DNA of 64,000 nucleotides, taken from positions 122,578,849-122,642,848 of the forward strand of contig OW121849.1 in assembly GCA_933228895.1 (NCBI GenBank), read 5' to 3'. Of this stretch, positions 13,101-54,319 are shown piece by piece. The stretch's first letter is position 1; each line of letters starts with the position of its first letter. This DNA comes from Platycnemis pennipes. Its lineage: Eukaryota > Arthropoda > Insecta > Odonata > Platycnemididae. The notes below the pieces were generated by a model. The model saw only the letters and a list, made by a program, of their open reading frames with translations, did not search any database and was not told the DNA's origin. The translations under genes and the position numbers were made by a program.

Positions 13101-16001
13101 TCTGATTTTAAACTTGATATCCAAATCCTCTTAGAATAGCTGTGGCAATAATTGAAGACTAAAATTAAGAAAGCTAACCACTATGCCCCTTTTGACAAAT
13201 TATTAACTACTTGGAGCCCCTCATCACAAAGCACGAGTGTTCTCCCATGCTTCTTGTATCTCCCAATAAAAATTTAGGCAAAAATTACAGCATTTGAGAC
13301 TAAAAGGGTGGATCAGTAAGCATTAATGCATATGAAAGTACACATCCTTGCTTGGGAGTCATAAGACCATTACTCAAATTCAAATTTTTTTTTTCACTTC
13401 TCCATTTATATCATTTACTCCCTTTATCTTACAAGTAGTCGTTATTAATAACCTTCCCACCACCAATTACCACAGCACAACCACAATTAACCCTCAGCTA
13501 CTATAAAAATAAGCAAGAACCAAAGACCCAGCATAATTGTTTAAGAGTCACATGGAGGTACATGATAGGTCTTGGAGGAAAAATATCAGTTTGAATGGGT
13601 ATGCACAACACTCAGAAATGTAACAAGCCATGCACCTGCTACTGAAGAGAAACAGCAAGTTAATTGGAGAATGTCCATATAGGAATACTACAATAGTACT
13701 AACTACTGATTTTTGCAGTGACATGTAAGGACTCGACAATTCAAGAAGTCATGGCAAAAGCTAGTGTAATTGATCATTCATCAAAGGAATATGAAGCTCC
13801 TAATAATTTGTATTTCTTTACAGGTAAGGTAGTAGGCCTTAACACTTTGTAGTGCCAGCCACCCTGAGGAATGAGGCAAAATTTGTCCCCTCAAGCTTAA
13901 AAAAAATTCTGAAGATTCAGGCGATATGGAGTGGAAGCGAAACATGATACACAGCATCGTCAGGTACGATGCTGTAATACAGTGAAACCTGACGATGTTT
14001 AAGAGTCACATGGAGGCACCTGACGATGCTGTAATACAGTGAAACCCGGGTCGTAGTAAAGTTTATTTTGGTGGATTTGGCTCGTGTTTCTCTTTCTGTC
14101 TTAAAAAAAAATTGGTTCATTTTAATGGTGAAAAAACAATTTTGGAGTTCTTAAATGTCCTTTGACATAGAGGAGTACAACCCGATTTGACTTGAAAGTT
14201 AACAGTAGGTTTAATATAAATTTTCCACAAAAAACATAATTTCCAAAAAAGCAGGTATATTTTTCGCACATCAGCCGATTAGGACTGGCACTAAAAGGCT
14301 TATTTGAAAGAAAATTAAGTATGGATTCATATTTCCAGATGAAGAGCATGACCAAATGAAAATTATCCAGGGGATATATTCAGCCACAAGGCTGACATTT
14401 TTTTCTGTTAAATTCCCCAAAAATATCTTCCTTTCTCAATCGCTTACATGGCAAACCACCTTACTTTCTGGGGTTTTTAGCTATTTTCATAAAGAAAAAA
14501 CTAATTTACATGAGATAAAAAGAGTATTTTGCAATCCTGTAAACATCTTTACATTGAACTAATACATTAAGACAGGATTTCAATGCATGGAATCTCTGGT
14601 AAGGAGCAATTAAGTGTTTTAAGGTGCTTTTCACATGGAAATATTATACCAGGGTAAATGAAAACAATAGCAAAACAGACACAATATCTATGTTAATCTC
14701 GAATACGATTTGTAACTGCAAATCTGAAGTTTGCTGTGAAATTTTCCCCACAACCCATCTGATGAAACAGATAACACTACTGCTAACATAATCATAACTA
14801 CTTATGCAGACAGCATTGAAAATTTCAATGACAGTTCTCTGTCTGCCATTAACTGGGCATGTAAGATAAATATGCAAATTCAGTCATTTCCATAGGTAGT
14901 GAAATATGGCTAATGGAAGCAATTTTTTTATAGCTCCCATTTTTTAACTGCAGAGAGTGAGTGATTTCTAAGAATAATTTTCCAGCAGAAACAAAAAAAT
15001 CACACAATAATTCAAAAAGCATTAGGATCATGCAGGAATACTATTGCAATACCTTGCATTTAGAAGACAAAACTAAACCAATTCAAAACTGACCTTGATG
15101 TTGTAAATATCACATATCCTTCTCAAGAAGATCATTCCCTGAATATTTCAATAAGTGCTTTTCAATTTTATTGACTTTCTAGATTAAAAATTCCAACATA
15201 AGTTATGGTTTCCGCTTCTTTCAATCATAACACTTCTTTCAAACATAACACAATACATTCTTGTGCTTCTCCCTCTTGCTGGGATTTTCACTGGGATTAC
15301 TATGATCACATTCCTCCTGACCTGATCAGGTAAGTAAGCATTTTCTCATCCTCATATGAAGAATGTATAGTAACATGTCACCAATAGATAAACCTTTAAG
15401 GAAACATAGCTGAAAGTAATTGAATTCCTTCATGTCATTACACCAAACCGCTGTGCTCCACCTGAAGGTCTGTTTGGTTGGTGAGGGTTAATCTCTTTAA
15501 GTGAGTAATTTTGCACACCCAACGGTGTGCAAAATTCACACACCAAGCTAGTTTTTTTCTGTGGTCTAAAAATGGATCTGGTACCCAAAAATCACACTGT
15601 TTGGGTGAACATGACCAGAGGCATAGACCCAGGATCTTTAGTTAGATACTCTGTGCTCTACCGAATGGATAACCACATCATTGCAATTCCACCAAAAATC
15701 ATGACAGCAACCATCATTCTTGGATCCCCCGTCAGAAGTGGGATCATCTTTTCAAGTGTTCAATGTTCACAACTATTCAAAAGCAATTTTCATTCCAAGC
15801 AACTCTTTGAACACAACACCCATCTCCCTTACTTCCAGGTGCAGGGCATGCCGCAAGGCCTTCTCCGACTCGTCCACGCTCACCAAACACCTCCGCATAC
15901 ACTCTGGGGAGAAACCATACCAATGCAAGCTGTGCCTGCTGCGGTTCTCCCAGTCAGGCAACCTCAACCGCCACATGAGGGTTCACGGGAATGCTGTCTG
16001 A
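3529..16001 (+). CDS. gl: glass-like five-finger C2H2 transcription factor (3' part; two exons)
   Basis: Joining 3529-4160 to 15839-16001 gives 264 visible residues ending in a stop. Five consecutive C2H2 fingers start at residue 128 of this visible part, with cores [32 protein letters not shown] and CKLCLLRF, each with C-X2-C-X12-H-X3-H spacing and HSGEKP/HSGERP linkers. The finger order and wording, and the upstream [12 protein letters not shown] stretch, match what I know of Drosophila Glass, a nuclear DNA-binding protein needed for photoreceptor differentiation. Before the fingers lie a proline run and Ala/Gly-rich sequence. The N-terminal portion is missing and should be encoded by exons to the left. 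Drosophila Glass is roughly 600 residues, so less than half is seen here. The 11.7 kb intron falls in phase 2 between fingers 3 and 4. Assignment is strong for the finger block; orthology is inferred. Confidence 0.9.
4230..4460. repeat. Degenerate ATATCG/ATCGCA-rich patch
   Basis: Variants of ATATCG, ATCGCA and CGATATT recur every 10-15 bases through this 230-bp stretch, for example GATATCGTATGATATTTCG and GTCGCATATCGCG. It looks like either a decayed satellite or the subterminal region of a DNA transposon. No terminal inverted repeats could be fixed. Confidence 0.45.
4975..5110. repeat. Dispersed repeat, copy 1 (shared with 48650-48790)
   Basis: TTGATTTTACGCAGCTC, then AATTCTTCTATCAGCTAA, TCATATTTATGCATTTCTTC and TATATATCTCT appear in the same order and spacing as a segment near 48670. 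It is an interspersed repeat fragment, plausibly the tail of a non-LTR element, but the family is not established. Confidence 0.55.
5555..5660 (+). repeat. Degenerate tRNA-like SINE head
   Basis: GGCTTGGCGTGGTGG resembles a tRNA A box region, and GGCCTGGGTTAAGCT about 40 bases on sits where a B box would be, but the B box is damaged. Related in layout to the tRNA-like copy at 10436-10506. Too degenerate to be a functional tRNA gene. Confidence 0.35.
6246..6370. repeat. SINE-like dispersed repeat fragment
   Basis: AGTATGGGCAGGAATATTTTGG, then GGAGGAATGGTGGAGAAAAACCC, CGTCGGC, AAAGACAGGTGTCAGGG and CGCGGTTTTACGT follow the same order as the copy at 47440-47620 and the fragment at 740-1020. It is a diverged member of the same unnamed repeat family. 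Confidence 0.5.
7540..8090 (+). mobile_element. Helitron-like non-autonomous element fragment
   Basis: The phrase CACGCTAAAACTACTGAACCGATGG and repeats of GGCTAAACCGTTGG resemble internal sequence common in arthropod non-autonomous elements. The right side ends in a short hairpin (ACCCGT at 8060-8065 paired with ACGGGT at 8073-8078) of the kind found at Helitron 3' ends. The expected CTRR end after the hairpin is not present (AATCAGC follows), so the copy is decayed or the class is wrong. Left boundary is a guess. Confidence 0.35.
10436..10506 (-). repeat. tRNA-derived SINE head, family 2
   Basis: Read on the - strand, GGTGGCGGCGTGG serves as an A box region and GCGTTCGAATCCC as a good B box, with about 30 bases between them, followed by GCCTGAGTGGG. 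This is the promoter layout of a tRNA-derived SINE. There is no intact cloverleaf. The fragment at 28575-28660 shares the tail after the B box. Confidence 0.6.
12073..12236. mobile_element. 164-bp MITE with long terminal inverted repeats
   Basis: GGGGCCCAAGTCTTGAATCTTTCGTTAC at the left is mirrored at the right (12209-12236) with one mismatch, giving arms of about 28 bp around an AT-rich centre. Size and structure are those of a miniature inverted-repeat element. No transposase, and no clear target duplication could be read from the flanks, so the superfamily is open. Confidence 0.75.
13541..14050. repeat. Small cluster of direct and inverted short repeats
   Basis: TTAAGAGTCACATGGAGG occurs at about 13542 and again near 13999. 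Between 13955 and 14047, GATGCTGTAATACAGTGAAACC appears twice as a direct repeat, and CATCGTCAGG at 13956 is inverted relative to CCTGACGATG further on. The arrangement suggests remains of a small TIR element or its tandem rearrangement inside the glass intron. Confidence 0.45.
15448..15690 (-). repeat. tRNA-derived SINE family 1, copy 3 (diverged)
   Basis: On the - strand this follows the same layout as the SINE at 62538-62804: a tRNA-like head (GTTATCCATTCGGTAGAGCAC), a degenerate B box, then the tail with the CCACCTGAAGG-type end motif on the + strand near 15458. It is more diverged than the other two copies. A perfect 13-bp hairpin at 15507-15536 lies inside it. It ends about 150 bp before the terminal glass exon. 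Confidence 0.6.
15507..15536. repeat. Perfect 13-bp inverted repeat with 4-base loop
   Basis: AATTTTGCACACC at 15507-15519 is the exact reverse complement of GGTGTGCAAAATT at 15524-15536, separated by CAAC. It lies within the diverged SINE copy. It is far too short for a microRNA precursor, and no run of T follows to suggest a terminator. Confidence 0.7.
15839..16001 (+). CDS. gl: glass-like terminal exon: zinc fingers 4-5 and stop
   Basis: The acceptor CAG is at 15836-15838. The first base completes the arginine codon split by the intron, and the frame then reads [20 protein letters not shown], the linker HSGEKP, finger 5 and a short tail HGNAV before TGA at 15999-16001. Drosophila Glass has a longer tail after the same MRVHGN sequence, so the C-terminus here is shorter. 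The open frame extends upstream across the acceptor into intron and should be ignored there. Confidence 0.93.
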
Positions 16002-16911
16002 CGTCGCCTGGTGGGGCCAAGTGATGCCTCCACATCAGTGACAACGGTTTTCCGAATCCAGAGAGCACTACCCCAGCTGGACCATAAGTGGGGCCACTTA
16101 TCATCGTCACCTAAGAATGGCGAGGGCTGCGTTTACACCACTTCCATCTCAGCAACAGTCAAGAAGGAACCACCGCCGTTCACAGCATTCAAACACTCAT
16201 TCGCCTGTTTCATGCGTGACTGCCACACAGAGGGGCGGAACAGTTGCTTCCGCCAATACTCAGAATCTTAAAAAGAAAGACTTGAAGGCAGCAATATAGA
16301 GAACATTTAAAGAGTTGCACAGCACAGAAGTCAACCCACTACCGCCTTCTAACATATGCTCATTAAAGTTAACGCCAACAAGATTACATTTATTCAATTT
16401 TCCAAAGCTGTCATCAGCACATAAATGCTGCAAAGGATGCCAACTCTTGGAATTGGTATTTTCTCTCCATGTTGCAAAATGTATCAGCATCATAAGAATC
16501 GTTCATGGCCCTGTAGAAGTGATATTTATTCCATTCTACAAAAACTGGGTGGTACTTTCACCATCTTCACTCATTCCAAAGCACATAAATGTTAAAGCAA
16601 TTGCTGATTTTTTTAAGGTTTTCTTTGCAATGTAAAATAGTTGACTGATATTTTTTTCTATTTATTAACTTATGATTAACCAGTTGCAAGCCAGTCAAAC
16701 GTGAAGAGTAACAACTCAACATCTATAAATCTTGTCTCAACTGATTTTCAACACGCAAAGATGAAAGTTGTTTCCATACTTTTTCAGATTCTCTTCCCGT
16801 GCAATTACATCACAGAGCCACTACAGAAAATAATCATGACAGAAAATATTTCATGATGGAAAATGCATGGCCATACTTATCAGATACCAAGAAAGTCTCT
16901 TTCACTTCTTT

Positions 16912-16917
16912 AATAAA
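16912..16917 (+). terminator. Candidate glass poly(A) signal (proximal)
   Basis: AATAAA, 0.9 kb downstream of the glass stop codon, followed within 30 bases by the T/G-rich TTTGTTGGTTATAATG. Canonical hexamers are common in AT-rich DNA, so use is unproven. Confidence 0.35.
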
Positions 16918-17383
16918 ATTTGTTGGTTATAATGCATTGTACATTTTAAAGGATTTATGGTATAGAGAAGAATGGCAACTAGATAGCTATCATTTTATAA
17001 AAATGAGATTTGGATGACATTTCATAAATAATCACATTTATCTTGGCCAAAAAAAGTTGTTAAGCCTAGCACATGAGTGCAATTTTTATATGTGAAAAAA
17101 ATCACCCAAAAAGAATGTTAACAGGTGTGCTCAACTACATTAATACAAATTTTACAGAGTTGTACAAGATGATTTGATGTTATGCAAACAAGGTTCATTT
17201 ACATAATACAAAAAATTGTCCAAGCTACATTGCAAGATGTTGCTTGTAAGTAGTAAAATGAGCAACGAATTGAACAGGCACCAGTCCAAATAATCAGCAA
17301 CAATAATAGCGCCAAAGAATTATAATGTCTAGTCATGTAAGATTAAGTTTTTAGTTTGCTGTGATACATGTCATTTTTGACAA

Positions 17384-17389
17384 AATAAA
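17384..17389 (+). terminator. Candidate glass poly(A) signal (distal)
   Basis: AATAAA followed by GTTTGTTTCC, 1.4 kb downstream of the glass stop. It is an alternative to the hexamer at 16912; the sequence does not decide between them. Confidence 0.35.
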
Positions 17390-19512
17390 GTTTGTTTCCA
17401 AAATCATAAAAATATATGATGAAACTTATCTTACAAGGTGAGGAATAATAAAGTTCAGGATGATTTCATTACAAGTTTTATTTCAAAGTTCTGGAAGATC
17501 CAATAGCCCTACATCATTTCTCTGTGACTAAAATCTGTCTATCTACTGAATCTACACAAACTCCAAAGAAGTACATGTAGCAGGCAAAGAATGTCGCCTC
17601 TGATCTGCCCGCTTTCTGCTGCTGCTGTTGCACATGACAAGCCCAAGTCTAATCTTCACTTGCCACTATAAAATCAACTCGCCTATTGTTTGTCAACTAA
17701 TTACCTCTTTAAGAATTGTTATTAGCATTTCGATCAGGCACTGCCAACGCAAAGAACAACTGAACTCTTAAGTCAAAAATATTGTTACTCCACAAACACA
17801 AAGGCGCCCCTGAAAACTGATGTACAAAGTTATAACCATTTTCCCAGATGGGTAAAAATTACACTTAACAAAACAAAACTGAGTATTTCTCCTTGGGTGA
17901 TTCCAATGTCTAATAATCCTTCACACTCCTTGGATAATTTTACAGTTACATTTTTATCTTACAATTTTAGCAGTAATAGTGGCCTTAATATTTTTCAAAA
18001 GAAGTCACTCATTTGATGTAGCTTAAACATTCACTTTACAATAGTTATCAAGAGCCAGTCTTGGAAATGCTCAAGATGTCACCATCATTATCAATCATTG
18101 AAGGACGTAGTACGGTGATTGGAGTGAGGAGAGAAGGAGGAAAGTTGAGGGTATTTAAGGGTGCTAGAGGAGAGGTTTACCTGTCTCGTCAATAGAATGA
18201 GCATTGAAGAAGTAAAGGCAATGTTCTTTTAGGTCCTAATATGGCTAATTAATAATGGGAGATATATAACATAACACTTGCACTTGGAAAAATAGTCACA
18301 ATACAAACACACACAAAAAAAGAACCACAGAAAAATGTAGAAACATGAAAAAAAATATATGTATATCATATACTCCCAAAGGGGATGATACCCTACTCAA
18401 TGAAGGTGTGGGCAGCCACATGCGCTGCGTGTGTGATGTTTCAAATATGCCAACCAATGTGCTGAGCAATGGATGTTTGCAAAGCGCAGCCCCATCGCAT
18501 AACCCCCATCCACTCCTCACACGCATTCCACTGTCACTGTATTTTATTTTATCTATCTTCGTCAGTTGGCATCCCGAAACAAGCCACCTCGTGGAATGAT
18601 TCCAAGCCGATATGTAGTTTTGAGAACACTCTTGAAACAACATACGATGAACCACCAAGCAAAGAACATCTCAAAAACAGTACACGATGAATAAGTAAAA
18701 AATGATCCACAATTCGTAGCACACACTCCTCTTCATTTAAGAAAAATAGAAATTTGGTTCATAAGTATCTATTGTCCCTACTGTTATTATATTTACTCAT
18801 TCAATAAAATTTTTGTATCATTGGTTAGTCCTGGCAAGGTAAAGAAGCAAAAAAGATTTGCCACTCAAGGTTAAGTAGGGAGCACAAAAGGAGTGCAAGG
18901 AAGAGATCCAAATGAGGGTCCATGACAGTGAATGCACGTGTGGGGGTGGCAATGAGGCAGGGGGATTTTATTGGGGGAAGGTTTCTCTGCTGCTGCACAG
19001 GAAGAAATGAGCATCTTCCAACTCACGTAGAGAACTGAATGTAAGCATCTTGAGGGAAGTACAGGAGGGCATTTGTAGTGGATAAGGGTACCACAACTAT
19101 TACAAAGCCATCTCCCACCAGAGAGGCATTTCTTTGGGGGAGGGGGAAAACAAAAACAATCCGGCACTCAGCAATTTCTTAATGCAGCACAAAAATGACA
19201 TCCATAAACTTGGTCATTTTGAAAACTTAAAATTTTAAGGCAAAACTCATGTAGTTTCGAAGAATTCGATGCTCGAAAATGTAGGAGTAAGAAGAACTTG
19301 ATGATCAACACATGGGTGTGATGAAAACTACAGGTCCAGAAGTTCATGAGAGCAAAATAATGTACCTTAAAACAACATAAAAAAGTGCTCGTCATCCCAA
19401 ATACAAACTACTATTCCTCCTGGCATTTAAAAACTCTTCAAACAAACATACACACACTCACTCTCAGGCACACGCTCACTCTCGCACATAAAAAAGGTAA
19501 AATTTATGACTG

Positions 19513-19518
19513 TTTATT
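19513..19518 (-). terminator. Candidate CtBP poly(A) signal
   Basis: Read on the - strand this is AATAAA, 2.65 kb after the CtBP stop codon. About 25-75 bases further along the - strand (19490-19440 on the + strand) the sequence is strongly GT-rich (GTGTGTGTATGTTTGTTTG and GAGCGTGTGCC), as expected of a downstream processing element. Other TTTATT hexamers in this interval, near 18540 and 18966, lack such a partner as far as I can see. Confidence 0.45.
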
Positions 19519-21872
19519 CATCTTTTCATGACTGCCCCCACTTCTAAGTCCCTTTCTATGTTTTCCAAATATCAAACCACCAATTCACATAACCAGCACA
19601 CAAAAGAGGTATCCTGCAAACTACACTGCAGCTTCCAATGGCAACAGCTATTAAATCTGTTACAGAGCAAAAAAATTCAACTCACAATCTTGTTATGCAA
19701 ATGTCATTTCAATCCAGAACACCGATCATAAACACCACTTCTCTTCTTCACAACATCCATCCATTCCATCTTTAAGAGCTTCACAGTCTTTCCATTTAAA
19801 GAAAGTTAGCCGTACTAAGTGTTCCTTAGTAGCCTGTGTCTCTGGCATCTCTCACAAAGGCGACAAAATGCCCATTCTTTGTGTTTTAATGATTGATAGG
19901 GGGCGTGAATTAAAAAAAAATACAATAAATGGAAACAGCACAAAATGTGCACAAATTTAGTTATTTTGAGGCAACTTTTCCTTATATTCTTTCATTCTGG
20001 GAAGAATTATGAGGCTATATATATATATTTATATTTATATATGCATTTATATATGTTTATACCTAAAAAATGAAGTGGCATTTGGGGTACGGAGGCCATT
20101 CCGGTTTGTACTTGGGGAGAGTCACAGCAGATACCATTGCGTTGTTTTTATGTATTACGAGGTCTCTCTTTTCTCAATGAGGGAGGACCAAAGTTCCCTT
20201 TAGTTTTGCAGTCCCTCTTCACAAGTAAATCTTCCCGAAATTGAGGAAGGTAGTAATGTATTATGGGCAACTTGGGGGGAACATGAGGACATTTGTGGTC
20301 CAGAGATTTTTGTAGGAATTTCAAAACGGGAAACGGGTGAATGGGGAAGATCTGTGTGCTTGCTTAAACTTGTCCCAAAAAAAAGCTGCTCATATTTCTC
20401 TCATTCTTAGGAATCCTTACAGACGGACAGACACGACCGGTGTTAGTGCACCTCTGATGGCTCTGGCTTCTGCGAGTGATGGTTAGATGGGTCTGGAGTG
20501 CTGAGAGGCTGCAAGGAACGAATGGAGGAACCAGTCAGTTGTATGACTTGGTGATTTTAATTAAAATTATACACCATTATCTCACTGCTTCATCCAGGAG
20601 CTCAAATTAAATTAACAGAAGACTGCCTAAAGGATGATTTTTCCAGATTTCAAAACACATGAAACTTTGAAAAATTATTACACAATTAACAGCATTTCCA
20701 GGTAAAAATTGTGCGCTTGTAGTTTTCAAAAACTCCACAATTAAATTAACTAGCGAAATAATTGAGAAGAGAGAATAAACTTGAGAATCAAATGGGACAC
20801 TAAATGACGAGATCACTCTTGTAAATTTCTTCAGACCTCAGATATAAGAAATAACCGTCTGAAAAGAACATTGGTGTGAGAAATAAATTTCCAGTCACTT
20901 TTGCAACATAAGATTCACTTCGCTAAATGGCACTCAAGAATCCTTACCTTTTTTCCTAACAAGGTTTTAGTATAAATGCCATCCCCTTGCTTGGCCCATA
21001 GAATGATAAGTAATAAGTAATAATGAAGTTTGGGCAAAAGCAAGCAAGGCAAATTGCATTAAGATAATATCTCAGCCAACTGATCTGCTACCCACTAGAC
21101 TCCCATTTGCACACACGGTGCCAAAGAAAAACTCCTTCCCATTAGGAAAAGCACAATTCCAAACCACCTCAATATTTTCTGAGAATTATCTCAAAAAATC
21201 AAAACTGGATATGAATTTCCCTTGAAAAGACTAAAACAATTCAAAAAATTAACAAAATCTACAAAAATTGAGCAAAATTCTTTACATTCCTCAGACAACA
21301 TAAGGGATCCAGCACTACTAGCAATTTCCAACAATAAGCACTAGCCATATCAATAATTCTCTTGAACTGCACCCTTCATAAAATTAATTTCAAGCTTAAA
21401 AACCAAGCACAGATCCTCCCCTCCTTTGGTAAACCTGGTCATCAGGTCTACAAGTTCTGCAGAGGTGACTGCCTAACTCCCATTGGTTACCCTCGTGTTA
21501 GCTGTGGAGCTATTAAACTGTGGAGCCATTAACTCAATCGCCTTCACTACCGACCCATCTACTCCTTACTGATCAATCACTGGTCACCACTCCCCTCAGA
21601 AACATCCATCCACTTCACAACAAGAGGGGCCCTGACATTCAATTTAAAAAAATTTACAAGACCTCCGTCAAAAACCATTTCAATTCATTAATTCCTAAAG
21701 TGAAGTCTTCTTTGGGCATCATGGGGGTAGAGTGATTTACGAAGGTCAGATGTTATTGGGTGGAGAGAGAGATAAAAAAACTTCGGGGCCGATGAGACCT
21801 ATGATCAACTCGATTGGACGTGAATCGCACACGTTACCAAAGCGAGGAGGAGGGGGAACGTGAACTTGAGAT

Positions 21873-21885
21873 GGGGGGGGGGGGG
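21873..21885 (+). repeat. 13-base G run in a G-rich stretch
   Basis: A run of 13 G inside a longer GGGGA/GGTGG-rich region (about 21840-21950), just downstream of the CtBP stop codon on its strand, where the transcript would be C-rich. Confidence 0.8.
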
Positions 21886-22167
21886 TGAAATTGTGGAGGT
21901 GGGGGATATGATGGGGGAGCGGGGCAGAGTGGTGGTGGAAGGTGAGAAATAGTGCTTGTGTCCCAATGTGGGCCATCTTTAGTCCGCCCTTCCACGATCA
22001 AGAGGTAGGAGTGGAGAGACACGGTCGGCGTGGTCAGATCGTCACGGGGGCGCGAGGACGTGCCCCACGACCCTCGAGCCCTCCCCGGGGGCCGGCAGCA
22101 CGGAGGGCCGCGGCGCCGCGGGAGGGGGCGGAAGGAGGAGGCCTGGGGGCGGCGGGGGAAGCTCCCC

Positions 22168-53127
<30,960 letters not shown>

Positions 53128-54319
53128 CTAACGAGCCCGCGAGCCGTCGTGACAGAAGAGGGGGCGGGGGGATGGGGGGGATTCCGGCGGTCGCTCGAGA
53201 GACGGATCACACCCTCTCTCGCTCAACGGCTTCACGGTGATCGCGTCCGCTGCGGCGACGGCGGCTGCCCGCTTCCAAGACGAGATGGCCGGGATCGAGG
53301 CGATGATGGCACACGGCGGGTTCGTCGAGGCGGGGATTCAGGGCGGGGGGACGGATCTCCGACGAGCGAAAGAAGAAATGAGGGATGATGGGTCACACTG
53401 CCCACGCTTTCGGCCGCATCACATCACAACGGCTTGATGCCTGAAAATGAAACGAGCGATGCGTTTAGTTAAAAATCACACGAAACAAAAACACTTAATT
53501 TCTTGGCATCCGTAAGATTACAACAACACACAACAGCCGACAATATAACTTCCATCTTTCCGCACTTGCCTTCCATAACACTTCACTCGAGGGAAAAATT
53601 CCAATTACGATCATCTTGAAAGACACAAGAATTTCAAACGTCGCCCAAGCAGGCGAGGTAAACCTCGGTAAGTTGCACACGATAGAAAGTCGGAATTATT
53701 TAACGCACACTAGTACCCCGGTAGTACGAGAAAGAAGCCGCTTACCAACGGGAGAAGCATGGCAATTTCACATGCTGCAGTCGTACGGCTTTCCAAGTTA
53801 CAAAATCGTCAAGACTAGTATTTACCTAAGGTCAAGAAAAGATTGCATCCCCGACTCCGGAAGGAGACATAGCGAATACTAAGTACTTGTTTGTAAACAT
53901 CTCAAAAAATCGTTGACGGCAAGCACCACCTCTTGAGATAACACAGAAGTTCATTGTGGAGACTAAAACATTTTTCCGGTACTATCTACCTTTCCGCCAC
54001 AAGGATCTTCCACCGCAAGGAAACACCAACGCCCAACGCGTTATCTTCCACGGCGAAAGCCGAGATTAACCTCGCATATCGGAAAAAGCGCGAACATTTT
54101 CCGCCCTATTTCCACAGGAATGGTCGCAACTTGTCGAGCTGCTTAATGCCTCAACTGTATTCAATAATTCTCCCCTCTTTAAAACCTCTAAAACTGACCT
54201 GCCCTACAACAGTTTTCATTCCCAAAACACACTAAGCGAGGTGCTGGTTGGGCAGAGAGCAGAAAAAACAACATCAACAGATTTAAGGGAGTCATAACTC
54301 GAGTTTACCCCGGACATTA

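Larger units (their letters stand above)
4161..15838 (+). other. glass-like intron, 11.7 kb
   Basis: The intron begins GTGGGT and ends in a pyrimidine stretch plus ACTTCCAG. It splits an arginine codon (AG|G) after the finger-3/4 linker, and the two sides rejoin without loss of finger spacing. It contains only repeats and short meaningless frames: an ATCG-rich patch, LINE-like and SINE-like fragments, a Helitron-like end, a MITE and a small duplicated motif. Stretches not listed separately show nothing I can identify. Confidence 0.85.
16002..22167. other. Convergent intergenic interval with the two 3' UTRs
   Basis: About 6.2 kb separates the glass stop codon from the CtBP stop codon, and the genes point at each other. 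No further coding region is recognisable. Candidate poly(A) signals for glass lie at 16912 and 17384 on the + strand. The best candidate for CtBP is at 19513 on the - strand, because a GT-rich stretch follows it. Other visible items are an AT dinucleotide-rich patch at about 20012-20065 and a 13-base G run at 21873-21885. Confidence 0.6.

Noticed and set aside
15507..15536. microRNA precursor or terminator hairpin
   Set aside because: The perfect stem is only 13 bp with a 4-base loop, and it lies inside a decayed SINE.
15527..16024. 165-codon + strand frame over the last glass exon
   Set aside because: It is out of frame with fingers 4-5 and starts inside a SINE copy.
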